From: Caulobacter sp031457805 | Lineage (GTDB): Bacteria > Pseudomonadota > Alphaproteobacteria > Caulobacterales > Caulobacteraceae | Assembly: GCF_031457805.1 (NCBI RefSeq) | Contig: NZ_JAVDXI010000004.1 | Coordinates: forward strand, 392,172-456,171 | Reading direction: 5' to 3' | DNA length: 64,000 nucleotides | In this document: piece by piece, positions 41,183-49,974 of the stretch | How positions within the stretch are numbered: the first letter of the stretch is position 1 | Layout: every line of letters begins with the position of its first letter | Notes under the pieces: generated by a model | Database searches by the model: none | What the model saw: the letters and a program-made list of their open reading frames with translations, nothing else | What the model was told of the DNA's origin: nothing | Program-made: the position numbers and the translations under genes

Positions 41183-41265
41183 GCCTGCGCAAGCTGGCGG
41201 CGCGCTCCGTCCCGTCAGCCCCAAAGCCATACGATCTGGGCCCCGGCATTCGCCGGGGAGGTCGG
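41138..41265. repeat. Palindromic repeat CCCGACCTCCCCGGC...GCCGGGGAGGTCGG
   Basis: The left arm (41138-41170) and right arm (41234-41265) are inverted copies of about 32 bases: CCGACCTCCCCGGCGAATGC and its complement GCATTCGCCGGGGAGGTCGG. The left arm forms the last codons of the sigma factor gene; the right arm ends four bases before the pyrC stop codon. Confidence 0.82.
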
Positions 41266-41268
41266 AGG

Positions 41269-42603
41269 TTATTGCGCCAGCGTTTCCAGGAACCGCACCG
41301 GCTCGCCCTTGCCCTCGGCGATGATCTCGTCGTCGCGCATCACCACGATGCCGCGCACGATGGTCGCCACCGGCCAGGCCTTGGCCTCGAAGCCGTCGAA
41401 CGGCGTCCAGCCCGAGCGGGTGGCCATCCAGTCGTGGGTGATGACCCGGCGGGCCTTCATGTCGACGATGGTGAAGTCGGCGTCGAAGCCCTCGGCGATG
41501 CGCCCCTTGTCCGCCAGGCCGAAGATGCGGTTCACGCCATGGCTGGTCAGGTCGACGAAGCGCTCGAGGGTCAGCCGCCCGTCGACCACGTGGGTCAGCA
41601 TGATCGGCACCAGGGTCTGGACGCCCGGCATGCCCGACGGCGAGGCCGGATAGGGGCGCGCCTTTTCCTCGCGGGTGTGCGGCGCATGGTCGGAACCCAG
41701 CACGTCGGCGATGCCGGCGTCGATCCCGCGCCAGACGCCCGCCACATGGTAGGCGTCACGGATCGGCGGGTTCATCTGGGCGAAGCCCTTCAGCCGCTCA
41801 TAGGCCTCCGGCGCGACCAGGGTCAGGTGCTGGGGCGTGACCTCGACGCTGGCCACGTCCTTGTTCTCGGCCAGGAAGTCGATCTCTTCCTTGGTCGTCA
41901 CGTGCAGCACGTGGATGCGCTTGCCCAGGCTCTTGGCGATGCGCACGAGTCGATGGGTCGACTGCAGGGCCGCCTGGGCGTCGCGCACCTCCGGGTGGCT
42001 CGTCCAGTCGCCGGGGCGGACCAGGCTGCGGCGCTCGGCCAAGCGGTACTCGTCCTCGGAGTGGAAGGCCGCGCGGCGGTTGACGTGGCGCAGCACGTTC
42101 TCGACGCCCTCGTCGTCCTGCACCAGCAGCGAGCCGGTCGATGCGCCCATGAACACCTTGATGCCGCAGCAGCCCGGAAGCCGTTCCAGCTCGCCCAGGA
42201 AGGTGGCGTTCTCGTGGGTGCCGCCGACGTAGAAGGCGTGGTCGGTGTGCATCCGGTTCTTGGCCCGCGCCAGCTTGTCGGCCAAGGCGTCCGGGTCGGT
42301 GGTGGTCGGCTCGGTGTTGGGCATCTCGAAGACGGCCGTGACGCCGCCCAGGGCCGCGCCGCGCGAGCCGCTTTCGAGATCTTCCTTCCACTCCAGGCCC
42401 GGCTCGCGGAAGTGCACCTGGCTGTCGATGACGCCCGGCAGGACCGTCAGGCCCGTGGCGTCGAACACCTCGCCGGCGCTGGCTTGCGAGAGGTCGCCGA
42501 TCGCGACGATCTTGCCGCCGCGCACGCCGATGTCGATGAAGCCGCGGCCGGCATGGTTCACCACCTCGCCGCCACGCACGATCAGGTCGAAGGTCTGGGT
42601 CAT
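41269..42603 (-). CDS. pyrC: Dihydroorotase-type amidohydrolase
   Basis: A 444-residue amidohydrolase. Motifs are DSQVHFREPGLEWKED, the metal-bridging Lys in GIKVFMGASTG, HVLHVTT, VEVTPQHLTL, and the catalytic Asp in GSDHAPHTREEK. This is the layout of the class of dihydroorotases that close the dihydroorotate ring in pyrimidine synthesis. The usual HxH of the first metal site is Gln62-Val-His64 here. The ATG at 42603 follows AGGAG. Other pyr genes are not adjacent, so activity as dihydroorotase is by family; another cyclic amidohydrolase role is possible. Confidence 0.87.
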   Translation of the reverse strand: MTQTFDLIVRGGEVVNHAGRGFIDIGVRGGKIVAIGDLSQASAGEVFDATGLTVLPGVIDSQVHFREPGLEWKEDLESGSRGAALGGVTAVFEMPNTEPTTTDPDALADKLARAKNRMHTDHAFYVGGTHENATFLGELERLPGCCGIKVFMGASTGSLLVQDDEGVENVLRHVNRRAAFHSEDEYRLAERRSLVRPGDWTSHPEVRDAQAALQSTHRLVRIAKSLGKRIHVLHVTTKEEIDFLAENKDVASVEVTPQHLTLVAPEAYERLKGFAQMNPPIRDAYHVAGVWRGIDAGIADVLGSDHAPHTREEKARPYPASPSGMPGVQTLVPIMLTHVVDGRLTLERFVDLTSHGVNRIFGLADKGRIAEGFDADFTIVDMKARRVITHDWMATRSGWTPFDGFEAKAWPVATIVRGIVVMRDDEIIAEGKGEPVRFLETLAQ

Positions 42604-42673
42604 GGGACGGCTCCTGAGGGTTTCCGGCGATCTAGGACGATCGACCGGAACAGGCAACCATTTGGTCCCGACC

Positions 42674-43231
42674 TCAGGGCTTTGACGGCGCCGGCTTGCT
42701 TAGGTCGAAGGCCACCCGGAACAGCCGGTTTGGCCGCGAAAGCTCATAGCTGAACTGGCTGTCGGTCAGTCCCAGCGCCCAGACATTCGTGTTCGAGACC
42801 GTCCGGTTCAGTCGTGTGAACAGAGCCTTGGACTCCTCGTCGACCGGGAAGCGCTGCGCTTGCGCGGTTCCGGGGTCCTGGGTGTCGCCGCCATAGCGCG
42901 ACAGTTCATCCTCGACGCCGTCGGCGTGGCGGTGATCGTGCTTGAGGCGCAGGCGGCCATCGTCGAGCCGGGTGATGACCCAGGTCCGCGAGCGGTCTTC
43001 GCCGACCCGGAACGGAATGCGGATCTGCCGGGCGTCGCAGTGCGCCACGGTCATGACCAGCTCGGCCTTGCGGAACGCCTCGTCGGCCGCGTCGCCTTCC
43101 ACGACCTGACCGGTGAAGGTCTTGCCGCACAGCGCGCTCAGGCGCTCGAAGAACTGCTCGCCCGGCGCTCCGGCGAAGGCCACAGCCGGCGCCAGCATGA
43201 TCAGAGCGCTCAGCGCGAGAAGGGACTTCAT
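42674..43231 (-). CDS. Exported hypothetical protein
   Basis: A 185-residue protein with a signal peptide (about 1-20, LAPAVAFAGAPGEQF). The mature part contains FFERLSALCGKTFTGQVVEG, a pair of cysteines (35 and 65), and a His/Asp-rich stretch LKHDHRHADGVEDELSRYGGDTQ. No family is firmly recognised. It immediately follows the family 9 glycosyltransferase gene (the start codon overlaps that stop codon), so it is probably cotranscribed and periplasmic. Confidence 0.7.
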   Translation of the reverse strand: MKSLLALSALIMLAPAVAFAGAPGEQFFERLSALCGKTFTGQVVEGDAADEAFRKAELVMTVAHCDARQIRIPFRVGEDRSRTWVITRLDDGRLRLKHDHRHADGVEDELSRYGGDTQDPGTAQAQRFPVDEESKALFTRLNRTVSNTNVWALGLTDSQFSYELSRPNRLFRVAFDLSKPAPSKP

Positions 43232-44391
43232 CAGGCTTTCCTCGGTCGCGCCGCGCGTTGTTTCGTCGTGACCGGCTGAACAAGCTCTTCGGGCGAGTCG
43301 GCGGGCGCGTTTTCAACCACGTCCGCCGCCATATCGGCGTCCACGCCAGGTTCAGGCGCAGGGGCTACGACCTCGGCCTCCTGGGTCGCGACCGGCAGCG
43401 GGGTGAGCCCGCCGACCTTCGCCAGCAGATCCTTGGCCGCCCTGAACACGGTGGCGACCGGCAGGTCGCTCATGTGACGGATGGCCTGGGACAGCTCGGG
43501 ATCGATGGCCAGGAACTGGTCAAACGAGCGCGGACCGCGCACCGCCACGGCGTGCTCGCCCCACGGCGCGTAGCGGCGCTCGTCCGAGGGACCGAACAGT
43601 CCGATGGTCGGCGTGCCGGCGGCGGCGGCGATGTGCATCAGGCCCGAATCGTTGCCGATGAACAGGCTGGCGCGCTTGAGGCAGGCATAGGCGGTCAGCA
43701 AATCAACCTTGCCGGTCAGGTCGATGGTGCGCCCCCGCGCCGAGGCCATGCGCAGCTCCTCGACCATGCGGGTGTCTTCCGGACCGCCCAGGATCAGCAG
43801 CCGCCCGCCGGCCATCGGGCCGTCCTTGTCGAGCAGCTGGGCGGCGGTCTGGGTGAAGCGCTCGATCGGCCAGACCTTGCCGATCCAGTTGGCGGCCGGG
43901 CCCACGGCCAGGATCGGACCGGTCTCGCCGCCCTCGTGCAGACCCAGCAGCTCGTCCGCCAGCGCCTGCACTTCGGGCGTGATGTAGAGGTAGGGCGGCG
44001 GCGGATCGCCCTCGAGCTTCAGCGTGCGGGCCGCGTCGACCACCTTGTGGATGACCTCGCCGGGGATCTTCTTCCAGATCGCGCGCTTGTCCCGCCGCAG
44101 GAACAGGGCCGTGGCCGAGCCGCGTAGATCGACGATCAGGCTCCACTTCTTGTGGCGAACCTGGCTCCAGAGCTTGAACCAATGGCCCTTGCCCTTGGCC
44201 TTCTCCATGACGATCACCCGGTCGAGGCCGGGGACATGGGCGAAAAGCGGCGCGGCGAGCGGGCCGGCGACGATGGTGAAGCGCGCGTTGGGGATCTGGT
44301 CGGCCAGCATCTTGATCAGGCCGGACGACAGCACCGCGTCACCGATACGCGTCGCCGTGATGAAAAGGATCGGGAAGGCCCTCTGTGTCAT
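43231..44391 (-). CDS. Glycosyltransferase family 9 (heptosyltransferase-like)
   Basis: A 386-residue GT9 protein. The N-terminal FITATRIGDAVLSSGLIKML and the C-terminal KRASLFIGNDSGLMHIAAAAGTPTIGLFGPS (activated-sugar site) are the classic ADP-heptose:LPS heptosyltransferase motifs. Family members extend the lipopolysaccharide core at the inner face of the inner membrane. The last 60 residues (Ala/Pro/Glu-rich) are an extension beyond the family. AGGTGG precedes the ATG at 44391. The gene for the exported protein follows in the same unit. Confidence 0.88.
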   Translation of the reverse strand: MTQRAFPILFITATRIGDAVLSSGLIKMLADQIPNARFTIVAGPLAAPLFAHVPGLDRVIVMEKAKGKGHWFKLWSQVRHKKWSLIVDLRGSATALFLRRDKRAIWKKIPGEVIHKVVDAARTLKLEGDPPPPYLYITPEVQALADELLGLHEGGETGPILAVGPAANWIGKVWPIERFTQTAAQLLDKDGPMAGGRLLILGGPEDTRMVEELRMASARGRTIDLTGKVDLLTAYACLKRASLFIGNDSGLMHIAAAAGTPTIGLFGPSDERRYAPWGEHAVAVRGPRSFDQFLAIDPELSQAIRHMSDLPVATVFRAAKDLLAKVGGLTPLPVATQEAEVVAPAPEPGVDADMAADVVENAPADSPEELVQPVTTKQRAARPRKA

Positions 44392-44439
44392 CGGTCCACC
44401 TATAGGCCGGTCGGTGAGTCGGCGCACCCCACGTTAACA

Positions 44440-44455
44440 CTTGAGTTACCTCAAG
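44440..44455. promoter_or_regulatory. Inverted repeat between divergent glycosyltransferase and ygfZ
   Basis: CTTGAG-TTAC-CTCAAG is a perfect 6-bp-arm repeat near the middle of the 103-base divergent region. It could be a binding site acting on either gene. Confidence 0.35.
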
Positions 44456-44494
44456 GACTGGCGTCGCCCGCGACACGGCGCCACATGTGCCGTC

Positions 44495-45286
44495 ATGACA
44501 GCACCTCGCCTCGCCCGCCTCGCCTCCCGCGCCGTCATCGCCGTGTCCGGCCCGGACTGGCGAAGCTTTCTGCAGGGCCTGCTGACCCAGGACGTCGAGA
44601 CCCTGGCCGCCGGCGAGCTGCGCTTCGCCGGCCTGCTGACCCCGCAGGGCAAGCTGCTCTACGACCTGTTCGTGGCGGGAACGGAAGACGGCGCCCTGCT
44701 GGACGTGGCGGCGGCGCATCGCGACGCGATCCTGACACGCCTGACCATGTACCGCCTACGGGCCAAGGTGGACCTGACCGCCATCGACCGCCCGGTGATA
44801 GCCGTGTTCGGCGGCGAAGCGCCCGGCGGGGGGCTTTACGCCGATCCCCGCCTGCCCGCCCTAGGCGCGCGCGCCTATGACGACCGGACGACCGATGCGG
44901 ACGAGGACGCCTATGAGGCGTATCGCTTGGCGCTGGGCGCGCCCGGTCCCGCCGACTGGGGCAGCGAGACGACCTATCCGATCGAGGCCAATTTCGACCT
45001 GCTGGCGGGGATCGACTTCAAGAAAGGCTGCTTTGTCGGCCAGGAGACCACCAGCCGCATGAAGCGGCGCGGCACGATCAAGAACCGCATGCTGCCGATC
45101 ACCTTCGAGGGGCCGCCGCCCCCCTTCGGCGCCGAGGTTCTGGCGGGCGAGCTGCGCGCCGGCGAGGTCTTGAGCGGCCGGGACGGCCGGGCGATGGCGC
45201 TGCTGCGCCTGGACCGGATCGAGGGCGCCGCACTCAGCGTCGAGGGGCGCCCGGTTCAGGTCGAGCGACCGGAGTGGCTGGCCTGA
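44495..45286 (+). CDS. ygfZ: YgfZ/GcvT-like iron-sulfur repair factor
   Basis: A 263-residue tetrahydrofolate-binding protein related to the glycine-cleavage T protein. The hallmark KGCFVGQETTSRMKRRG (about residues 177-193) with its conserved Cys identifies the YgfZ/IBA57 family, which supports maturation or repair of certain Fe-S proteins. The N-terminal VSGPDWRSFLQGLLTQDV and LLTPQGKLLYDLFV are also typical. The ATG at 44495 gives the family length; an in-frame TTG at 44441 would overlap the inverted repeat. No clear ribosome-binding site. Confidence 0.9.
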   Translation: MTAPRLARLASRAVIAVSGPDWRSFLQGLLTQDVETLAAGELRFAGLLTPQGKLLYDLFVAGTEDGALLDVAAAHRDAILTRLTMYRLRAKVDLTAIDRPVIAVFGGEAPGGGLYADPRLPALGARAYDDRTTDADEDAYEAYRLALGAPGPADWGSETTYPIEANFDLLAGIDFKKGCFVGQETTSRMKRRGTIKNRMLPITFEGPPPPFGAEVLAGELRAGEVLSGRDGRAMALLRLDRIEGAALSVEGRPVQVERPEWLA

Positions 45287-45382
45287 AGCTTCAGATTGCG
45301 AGCGCTCCCGTTTCAAGGCACAGAACGCGAACCAACGGTCGCCCAAACCGGCGACCTCAAAGGCCAATGGGGTGCTGACAAC

Positions 45383-46264
45383 ATGAATCGTCGCAAAGTT
45401 CTCGGCGCGGGCGCGCTGCTGGCCATGACCGCCATGGCGGGCCCGGTCCTGGCCGCCGGCGCCGATCGTTTCTCGGTCAAGGTGCGCGGCAAGGGTCCTG
45501 ATGTGATCCTGATCCCGGGCCTGTCCTCCTCGCCGGAGATCTGGGAGTCCACCGCCCGGGCGCTGGAAAGCCGCTATCGCGTTCACCTCGTTCACGTCGC
45601 CGGCTTCGCGGGCGCGCCGACCGCCGGCAACGCCGAGGGCAAGGTCGCCGCGGGCGTGGCCGAAGGTCTCGCAGGCTACATCCAGGCCCAGGGCCTGAAA
45701 TCGCCGGCGGTGATGGGCCACTCGATGGGCGGCACGATCGGTATGATGCTGGCGGCGCGCAGCCCAACCCTGGTGGGCAAGCTGATGGTCGTCGACATGT
45801 TCCCGAACCTGGCGGTCGCCTATTTCGGGCCCGGCCAGTCGCCGGAGTCGGTCGCCCAGCGCGCTGCGGGCTTCCGCGCCCAGATCGCCGATGCGCCCGC
45901 CGACGCCTTCAAGGCGATGCAGGAGCAGGTGATCGGCGGCATGGTTCGGACCGAATCCGCCCGGCCGGCCATCGTCAAGCACTCGCTGGACAGCGACCGG
46001 CAGGTTTCCGGTCGCGCCATGGAAGAGCTGCTGACCACCGACCTGACGCCCGAGCTGGCCAAGATCACCGCCCCCACAACTGTGGTCTTCGCCTGGAACA
46101 GCAATATGCCGGTCCCGGCCGCGACGTTCGGCGGCTGGTATCAGGCCGCCTATGGGCCGCTGAAGGGCGCCAAGGTGGTGCGCATCGACGACGCCGCCCA
46201 CTTCATCATGATCGATCAGCCGGCCAAGTTCATGGCCGAGGTCGAGAGCTTCCTGGCCGGCTGA
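45383..46264 (+). CDS. Exported alpha/beta hydrolase
   Basis: A 293-residue protein. The N-terminus MNRRKVLGAGALLAMTAMA is a signal peptide with a twin-arginine-like start. The alpha/beta-hydrolase domain has the oxyanion region VILIPGLSSSPEIW and the nucleophile elbow VMGHSMGGTIG (Ser). The His of the triad is in DDAAHFIMIDQP; an acid lies in strand 6-7. The substrate is unknown (esters or lactones). The longer open frame to 45296 is rejected because it removes the signal peptide from the N-terminus. Confidence 0.85.
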   Translation: MNRRKVLGAGALLAMTAMAGPVLAAGADRFSVKVRGKGPDVILIPGLSSSPEIWESTARALESRYRVHLVHVAGFAGAPTAGNAEGKVAAGVAEGLAGYIQAQGLKSPAVMGHSMGGTIGMMLAARSPTLVGKLMVVDMFPNLAVAYFGPGQSPESVAQRAAGFRAQIADAPADAFKAMQEQVIGGMVRTESARPAIVKHSLDSDRQVSGRAMEELLTTDLTPELAKITAPTTVVFAWNSNMPVPAATFGGWYQAAYGPLKGAKVVRIDDAAHFIMIDQPAKFMAEVESFLAG

Positions 46265-46277
46265 TCTGGCGTCGGCC

Positions 46278-46700
46278 TTATCGGCAGCGACCGTAGCGGT
46301 CCGGGGACGCCCCCGGGCCGCCGCGCCAGCCCGGCGGGTTCTCCCAGTTCGTGCCGGGACCACCGCGCGGACCGGGCGGATTGCGGTCGTTGTCGAACCA
46401 GCACTTGGCGGTCTGGTTCCACCAGCCAAAGCGCGGGTGATAGTAGCCGTAGGCGCGGTTGTAGTAGTAGCCGTCGCGGTAGCGGAACTCGACCCGCTGA
46501 CCCTTCCAGCGATAGTAGCGGCGGTCGGGCGAGGCCCCGGGGCCGCCCCGCCAGCCCGGCGGATTCTCCCAGTTGGTCCCCGGCCCGCCGCGCGGCCCTG
46601 GCGGATTGTGATCGCGGTCCCGGTGCTGGGCCAGGGCTGGCGTTGAGGCCAGGGCGGTCGTGGCCAAGGCCAGGATGGCGAAGGTCTTCAGGCGCTTCAT
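46278..46700 (-). CDS. Small exported protein with duplicated Pro/Gly-rich segment
   Basis: A 140-residue protein. The signal peptide (about 1-25, ending ALAQ) is followed by a 29-residue Gly/Pro/Trp segment (NPPGPRGGPGTNWENPPG...), an aromatic core (YYRWKGQRVEFRYRDGYYY...FGWWNQTAKCWFD), and a second, almost identical copy of the segment. The two copies differ at DNA level mainly at third codon positions. AAAGGTG precedes the ATG at 46700. It is possibly a surface protein; no family recognised. Confidence 0.7.
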   Translation of the reverse strand: MKRLKTFAILALATTALASTPALAQHRDRDHNPPGPRGGPGTNWENPPGWRGGPGASPDRRYYRWKGQRVEFRYRDGYYYNRAYGYYHPRFGWWNQTAKCWFDNDRNPPGPRGGPGTNWENPPGWRGGPGASPDRYGRCR

Positions 46701-46828
46701 CGGCGCACCTTTCGTGTGTCTAGGTCCCTCGCGAAGCCCAACGCGCAAGATCCGGAAATCCGTCGCCCGACGCGTCATGTTCCCGAAAAGTTCTAGGCAG
46801 CCAGCAAAGTTTCTGCCAGCTTCGCCGC

Positions 46829-47419
46829 ATGAACGACATCGCCCGCTGCACCTGGAAAGGCATGAACGGAGACCCGTTCTATGAAGCCTATCACGACCAC
46901 GAGTGGGGCGTGCCCGAGTGGGACAGCCGCGCGCTGTGGGAGAAGCTCGTGCTGGACGGTTTCCAGGCGGGCCTGTCCTGGATCACCATCCTGCGCAAGC
47001 GCGAGGCCTTCCGCGCCGCCTTCGCCAATTTCGATCCTGAAGTCGTCGCCCGCTTCGACGAGGCCGACCGGGCACGACTGATGGCCGACGCCGGCATCAT
47101 CCGCTCGAACGGCAAGATCGACGCGACGATCCAGGGCGCGCGCCTCTATCTCGACATGCGCGAACGAGGCGAGGACTTCGGCCAATTCCTGTGGGACATG
47201 GTCGGCGGCGCGCCGATCCAGAACCAGTGGGAGGCAGGCCAGGTCCCGGCGCAGACGCCGCTGGCCGTCGAGATGTCCAAGGCGCTGAAAGCCAAGGGCT
47301 TCAAGTTCTGCGGCCCCGTGATCGTCTACGCCTTCATGCAGGCCACGGGACTGGTCAACGACCACCTGGTCACCTGCTTCCGTCACGAGGACTGCAAGGC
47401 GCTGGGGCGCCGTCACTGA
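46829..47419 (+). CDS. tag: DNA-3-methyladenine glycosylase I
   Basis: A 196-residue Tag-family enzyme that removes 3-methyladenine from alkylated DNA. It begins with RCTWKGMNGDPFYEAYHDHEWGVP (zinc-binding Cys and His), has FQAGLSWITILRKREAFRAAF with the substrate-pocket residues, and ends with LVNDHLVTCFRHEDCKAL, giving the C-terminal His and Cys ligands. Length is as usual. The stop codon overlaps the palindromic repeat that separates it from the MFS gene. Confidence 0.93.
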   Translation: MNDIARCTWKGMNGDPFYEAYHDHEWGVPEWDSRALWEKLVLDGFQAGLSWITILRKREAFRAAFANFDPEVVARFDEADRARLMADAGIIRSNGKIDATIQGARLYLDMRERGEDFGQFLWDMVGGAPIQNQWEAGQVPAQTPLAVEMSKALKAKGFKFCGPVIVYAFMQATGLVNDHLVTCFRHEDCKALGRRH

Positions 47420-47462
47420 GCGTGACGCCGGAAGTGGGAACCGGTTTCGGCGTGAGGCTCTA
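47418..47462. repeat. Palindromic repeat bridging two convergent stop codons
   Basis: GAGCGTGACGCCGGAAGTGG...GGCTCTA is a reverse-complement copy of the element at 31085-31135. Its first two bases are the end of the tag stop codon (TGA), and its last three bases (CTA) are the TAG stop of the MFS gene on the other strand. Confidence 0.82.
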
Positions 47463-48779
47463 AGCGGCGACGGCGGGCTCGCCCTCGGCATAGACCACCG
47501 ACAGGCGCCGGTAGGCCTTGGAGCCGAAGGCCAGCAGGGTGACGATCACCCCGACGACGCCCGCCACCGTGAACACCAGCGCCATGCCCCGGTCTGGGCC
47601 CCGGCCGAACCAGTCGCCGATGGCGGATGCGCCGGCGCCGCTGGTCATGAACGGAATGACGATGAACTGGGTCAGTGGTCCGATCAGGAACGCGGTGAGC
47701 GGCGAAGCGGCCTGCTCCATCGACTGGGCGAAGCCGAAGACCCGGCCCTGGCGCTCGAAAGGCACGACCTTCTGCAGGGTCGTTTGCTCCGCGGCCTCGG
47801 CGTAGGGCCCCAGCAGCATCCAGACAAAGCACCCCATCGCCAGCATCACGATGGACGACTTCAGCGGGAAGACGCAGCAGACCGCCCACGAGATCAGATT
47901 GACCAGCAGCAGGGTGCGCAGCGGATTGGACCCCAGGCCCGTCCTGTGGATCGCCAGACCGCTGACGATGAAGGCCACTGACAGGAAGCCGAACAGCAGG
48001 CCCCAGGCCTGCACCGACACCATCGACAGGCCATAGGCGTCCAGCAGAGCCATGAAGATCCCGCCGAGGAAGTTGTTGAAGGTCGCAAACAGGATCAGGG
48101 CGAAGAGACCCGGGACAGCGGCCACGACCTTGATCGTGCCGCCCAGGTCGATCGTCTTGGGTTCAACCGGCGCCCCGTGCTCGGGCTCGACGCGCGGCTC
48201 ATGGACGGGAACGCTCAGCAGGTGGACCAGCGCGGCGAGCGTGAAGCCCAGGGCGAAGACCAAGGCGGCGAGCATGCCGCCCCACGCCACCAGGAACCCG
48301 CTGATCACTGAGGTGGTCAGGAAGCCGACGCCGGTCACCATCCCCACAAGGCCATTGGCCTTGTCGCGGCGGTCCTCCGGGATCAGCAGCGTCACCAGGG
48401 TGGGCAGGGCGATGGTGCGGATATTGCCGGCGATCACGCCCAGCATCGAAAGCCCGATCAGGGCCCATAGCCAGGGTCGCCCGACATCGGCGATGGCGCC
48501 CTTGGGCGCCAGCAGCAGCACGGCCAGCGCCAAGGCGTAGAGCAGCAGCGACGCCACGCTCGACCCGGCCATCGCCACCGTCTTGCGATGATGGTCGACG
48601 AGACTGCCGAACCAGATGCCGCACGCCGCTGTCAGCACCAGATAGACGCCAGCGATCATGCCCGTCGCAAAGACCGACCTGGTTTCCAGATAGACGTAGA
48701 AGGTCAGGGCGAACCAGATCGTGAAGTTGGTGATGTTCGCGACCAGGTTATTGACCAGCAGGTGATGGAACGGGGTCAC
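47460..48779 (-). CDS. MFS transporter
   Basis: A 439-residue major facilitator protein with about 12 helices. The start LLVNNLVANITNFTIWFALTFYVYLETRSVFATG and the GSLVDHHRKTVAM motif (the loop 2-3 signature of the superfamily) are seen, with a cytoplasmic loop around EPRVEPEHGAPVEPKTIDLGG. It resembles the multidrug-exporter group. The start is a GTG at 48779 (VTPFHHLL); the longer frame to 49091 overlaps the divergent hydrolase and is rejected. Substrate unknown. Confidence 0.85.
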   Translation of the reverse strand: MTPFHHLLVNNLVANITNFTIWFALTFYVYLETRSVFATGMIAGVYLVLTAACGIWFGSLVDHHRKTVAMAGSSVASLLLYALALAVLLLAPKGAIADVGRPWLWALIGLSMLGVIAGNIRTIALPTLVTLLIPEDRRDKANGLVGMVTGVGFLTTSVISGFLVAWGGMLAALVFALGFTLAALVHLLSVPVHEPRVEPEHGAPVEPKTIDLGGTIKVVAAVPGLFALILFATFNNFLGGIFMALLDAYGLSMVSVQAWGLLFGFLSVAFIVSGLAIHRTGLGSNPLRTLLLVNLISWAVCCVFPLKSSIVMLAMGCFVWMLLGPYAEAAEQTTLQKVVPFERQGRVFGFAQSMEQAASPLTAFLIGPLTQFIVIPFMTSGAGASAIGDWFGRGPDRGMALVFTVAGVVGVIVTLLAFGSKAYRRLSVVYAEGEPAVAA

Positions 48780-48926
48780 AAGGCGCGTCTCCAGGGCCAG
48801 GCGGGGACCCTGCCAGCGGGCTGCGCCGGAGGCAACGCGCGCTCTGTCAAAGCGCACCGAACAACAGCGTTGGCGCCCCCTCGCGGGGAAACTAGGCTGC
48901 GCCGCACAAGGGCTACGGGGCGTCAA

Positions 48927-49964
48927 ATGGCGAGCAAGATCATCCTGGGCGTGGTGGCGGCGATCGCGTGCGGGATCGGCGGCGCGCAGGCGCAGGTCAT
49001 CCAGGGCGTTCCGGTCGTGGAAGCGATGAACGCCTACGTCGAACCAACTGGTCTGGTCGAGGTCGAGGCCGGTCGCCGGGTTCACATTCACTGCCTGGGA
49101 TCGGGCTCACCGACCGTCGTCTTCACTGCCGGTCTTGGCGGCTGGTCGGGCAGTTGGGCGCTGGTTCAGCCCGAGGTCGCCAAGACCACCCGCGCCTGCG
49201 CCTGGGACCGCGCGGGCTTTGGCCTCAGCGACGGCGACGCTCACAACGCCCAGACCTCGGACCAGACGACGCAGGACCTGGCCAAGGCCCTGGCGGCGGC
49301 GGGCGAGCGCGGACCCTTTGTGCTGGTCGGCCATTCGGCGGGCGCGTTCGAAACCCTGACCTTCGTCGACCGTCACCGGGATCAGACCGCCGGCGTGGTG
49401 CTCGTCGATCCAACCCGGCCGCATGACATGGCGCGCGAGGCCAAGGCCGGCCCCAAGGCCGCCGCCATGGATCGCGCCTATTTCGCTTCCGAAGCCAGGC
49501 GCCTGCGCGATTGCGCGGCGGGGATCGAGGCTGGAACAGTCAAGACCGGCGCGCCTGCCGCCCCCTGTTTCCAGTACTATCCGGAGATCCCCGCCGCCGC
49601 TCAGGCGGTGCTGGCGCAACGCGACGCCGACCCTGCCCGACTGCGCGCCCAAGCCTCGCTCTACGAAGAGTATGAGCCGAACGGCGAGCGTGTTGTGCGG
49701 GAGAAACGCGACTGGGGCGACCTGCCGCTGATCGTCGTCAGCGCCGGTGCTGCGGCGGAAGGGGGACTCTGGAGCGCCGACGCCAAGGACGAGCACGCGG
49801 CTTTGTTCGCCGACTGGAGCGACAGCCATGAAGGCCTCGCCAAGCTGTCTCGCCGGGGCGAGCGCCGGGTGGCGGAGGGCGCGGGGCATCTCGTCCAACT
49901 GCAGAAGCCGCAGGCGGTGATCGAGGCGGTGCTGGACGTCGTCAAGGCGGCGCGGACCCGCTGA
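48927..49964 (+). CDS. Exported alpha/beta hydrolase
   Basis: A 345-residue protein with an N-terminal signal sequence (about 1-22, ending GGAQAQ). The alpha/beta-hydrolase features are HCLGSGSPTVVFTAGLGGWSGSW, WDRAGFGLSDGD, the nucleophile elbow LVGHSAGAFETL (Ser), the acid in VVSAGAAAEGG, and the His in VAEGAGHLVQLQKP. It appears related to haloalkane-dehalogenase- or esterase-like proteins. The ATG at 48927 is in frame with the longer open frame but gives an intact signal peptide. Substrate unknown. Confidence 0.82.
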   Translation: MASKIILGVVAAIACGIGGAQAQVIQGVPVVEAMNAYVEPTGLVEVEAGRRVHIHCLGSGSPTVVFTAGLGGWSGSWALVQPEVAKTTRACAWDRAGFGLSDGDAHNAQTSDQTTQDLAKALAAAGERGPFVLVGHSAGAFETLTFVDRHRDQTAGVVLVDPTRPHDMAREAKAGPKAAAMDRAYFASEARRLRDCAAGIEAGTVKTGAPAAPCFQYYPEIPAAAQAVLAQRDADPARLRAQASLYEEYEPNGERVVREKRDWGDLPLIVVSAGAAAEGGLWSADAKDEHAALFADWSDSHEGLAKLSRRGERRVAEGAGHLVQLQKPQAVIEAVLDVVKAARTR

Positions 49965-49974
49965 GGCCCTGCCG

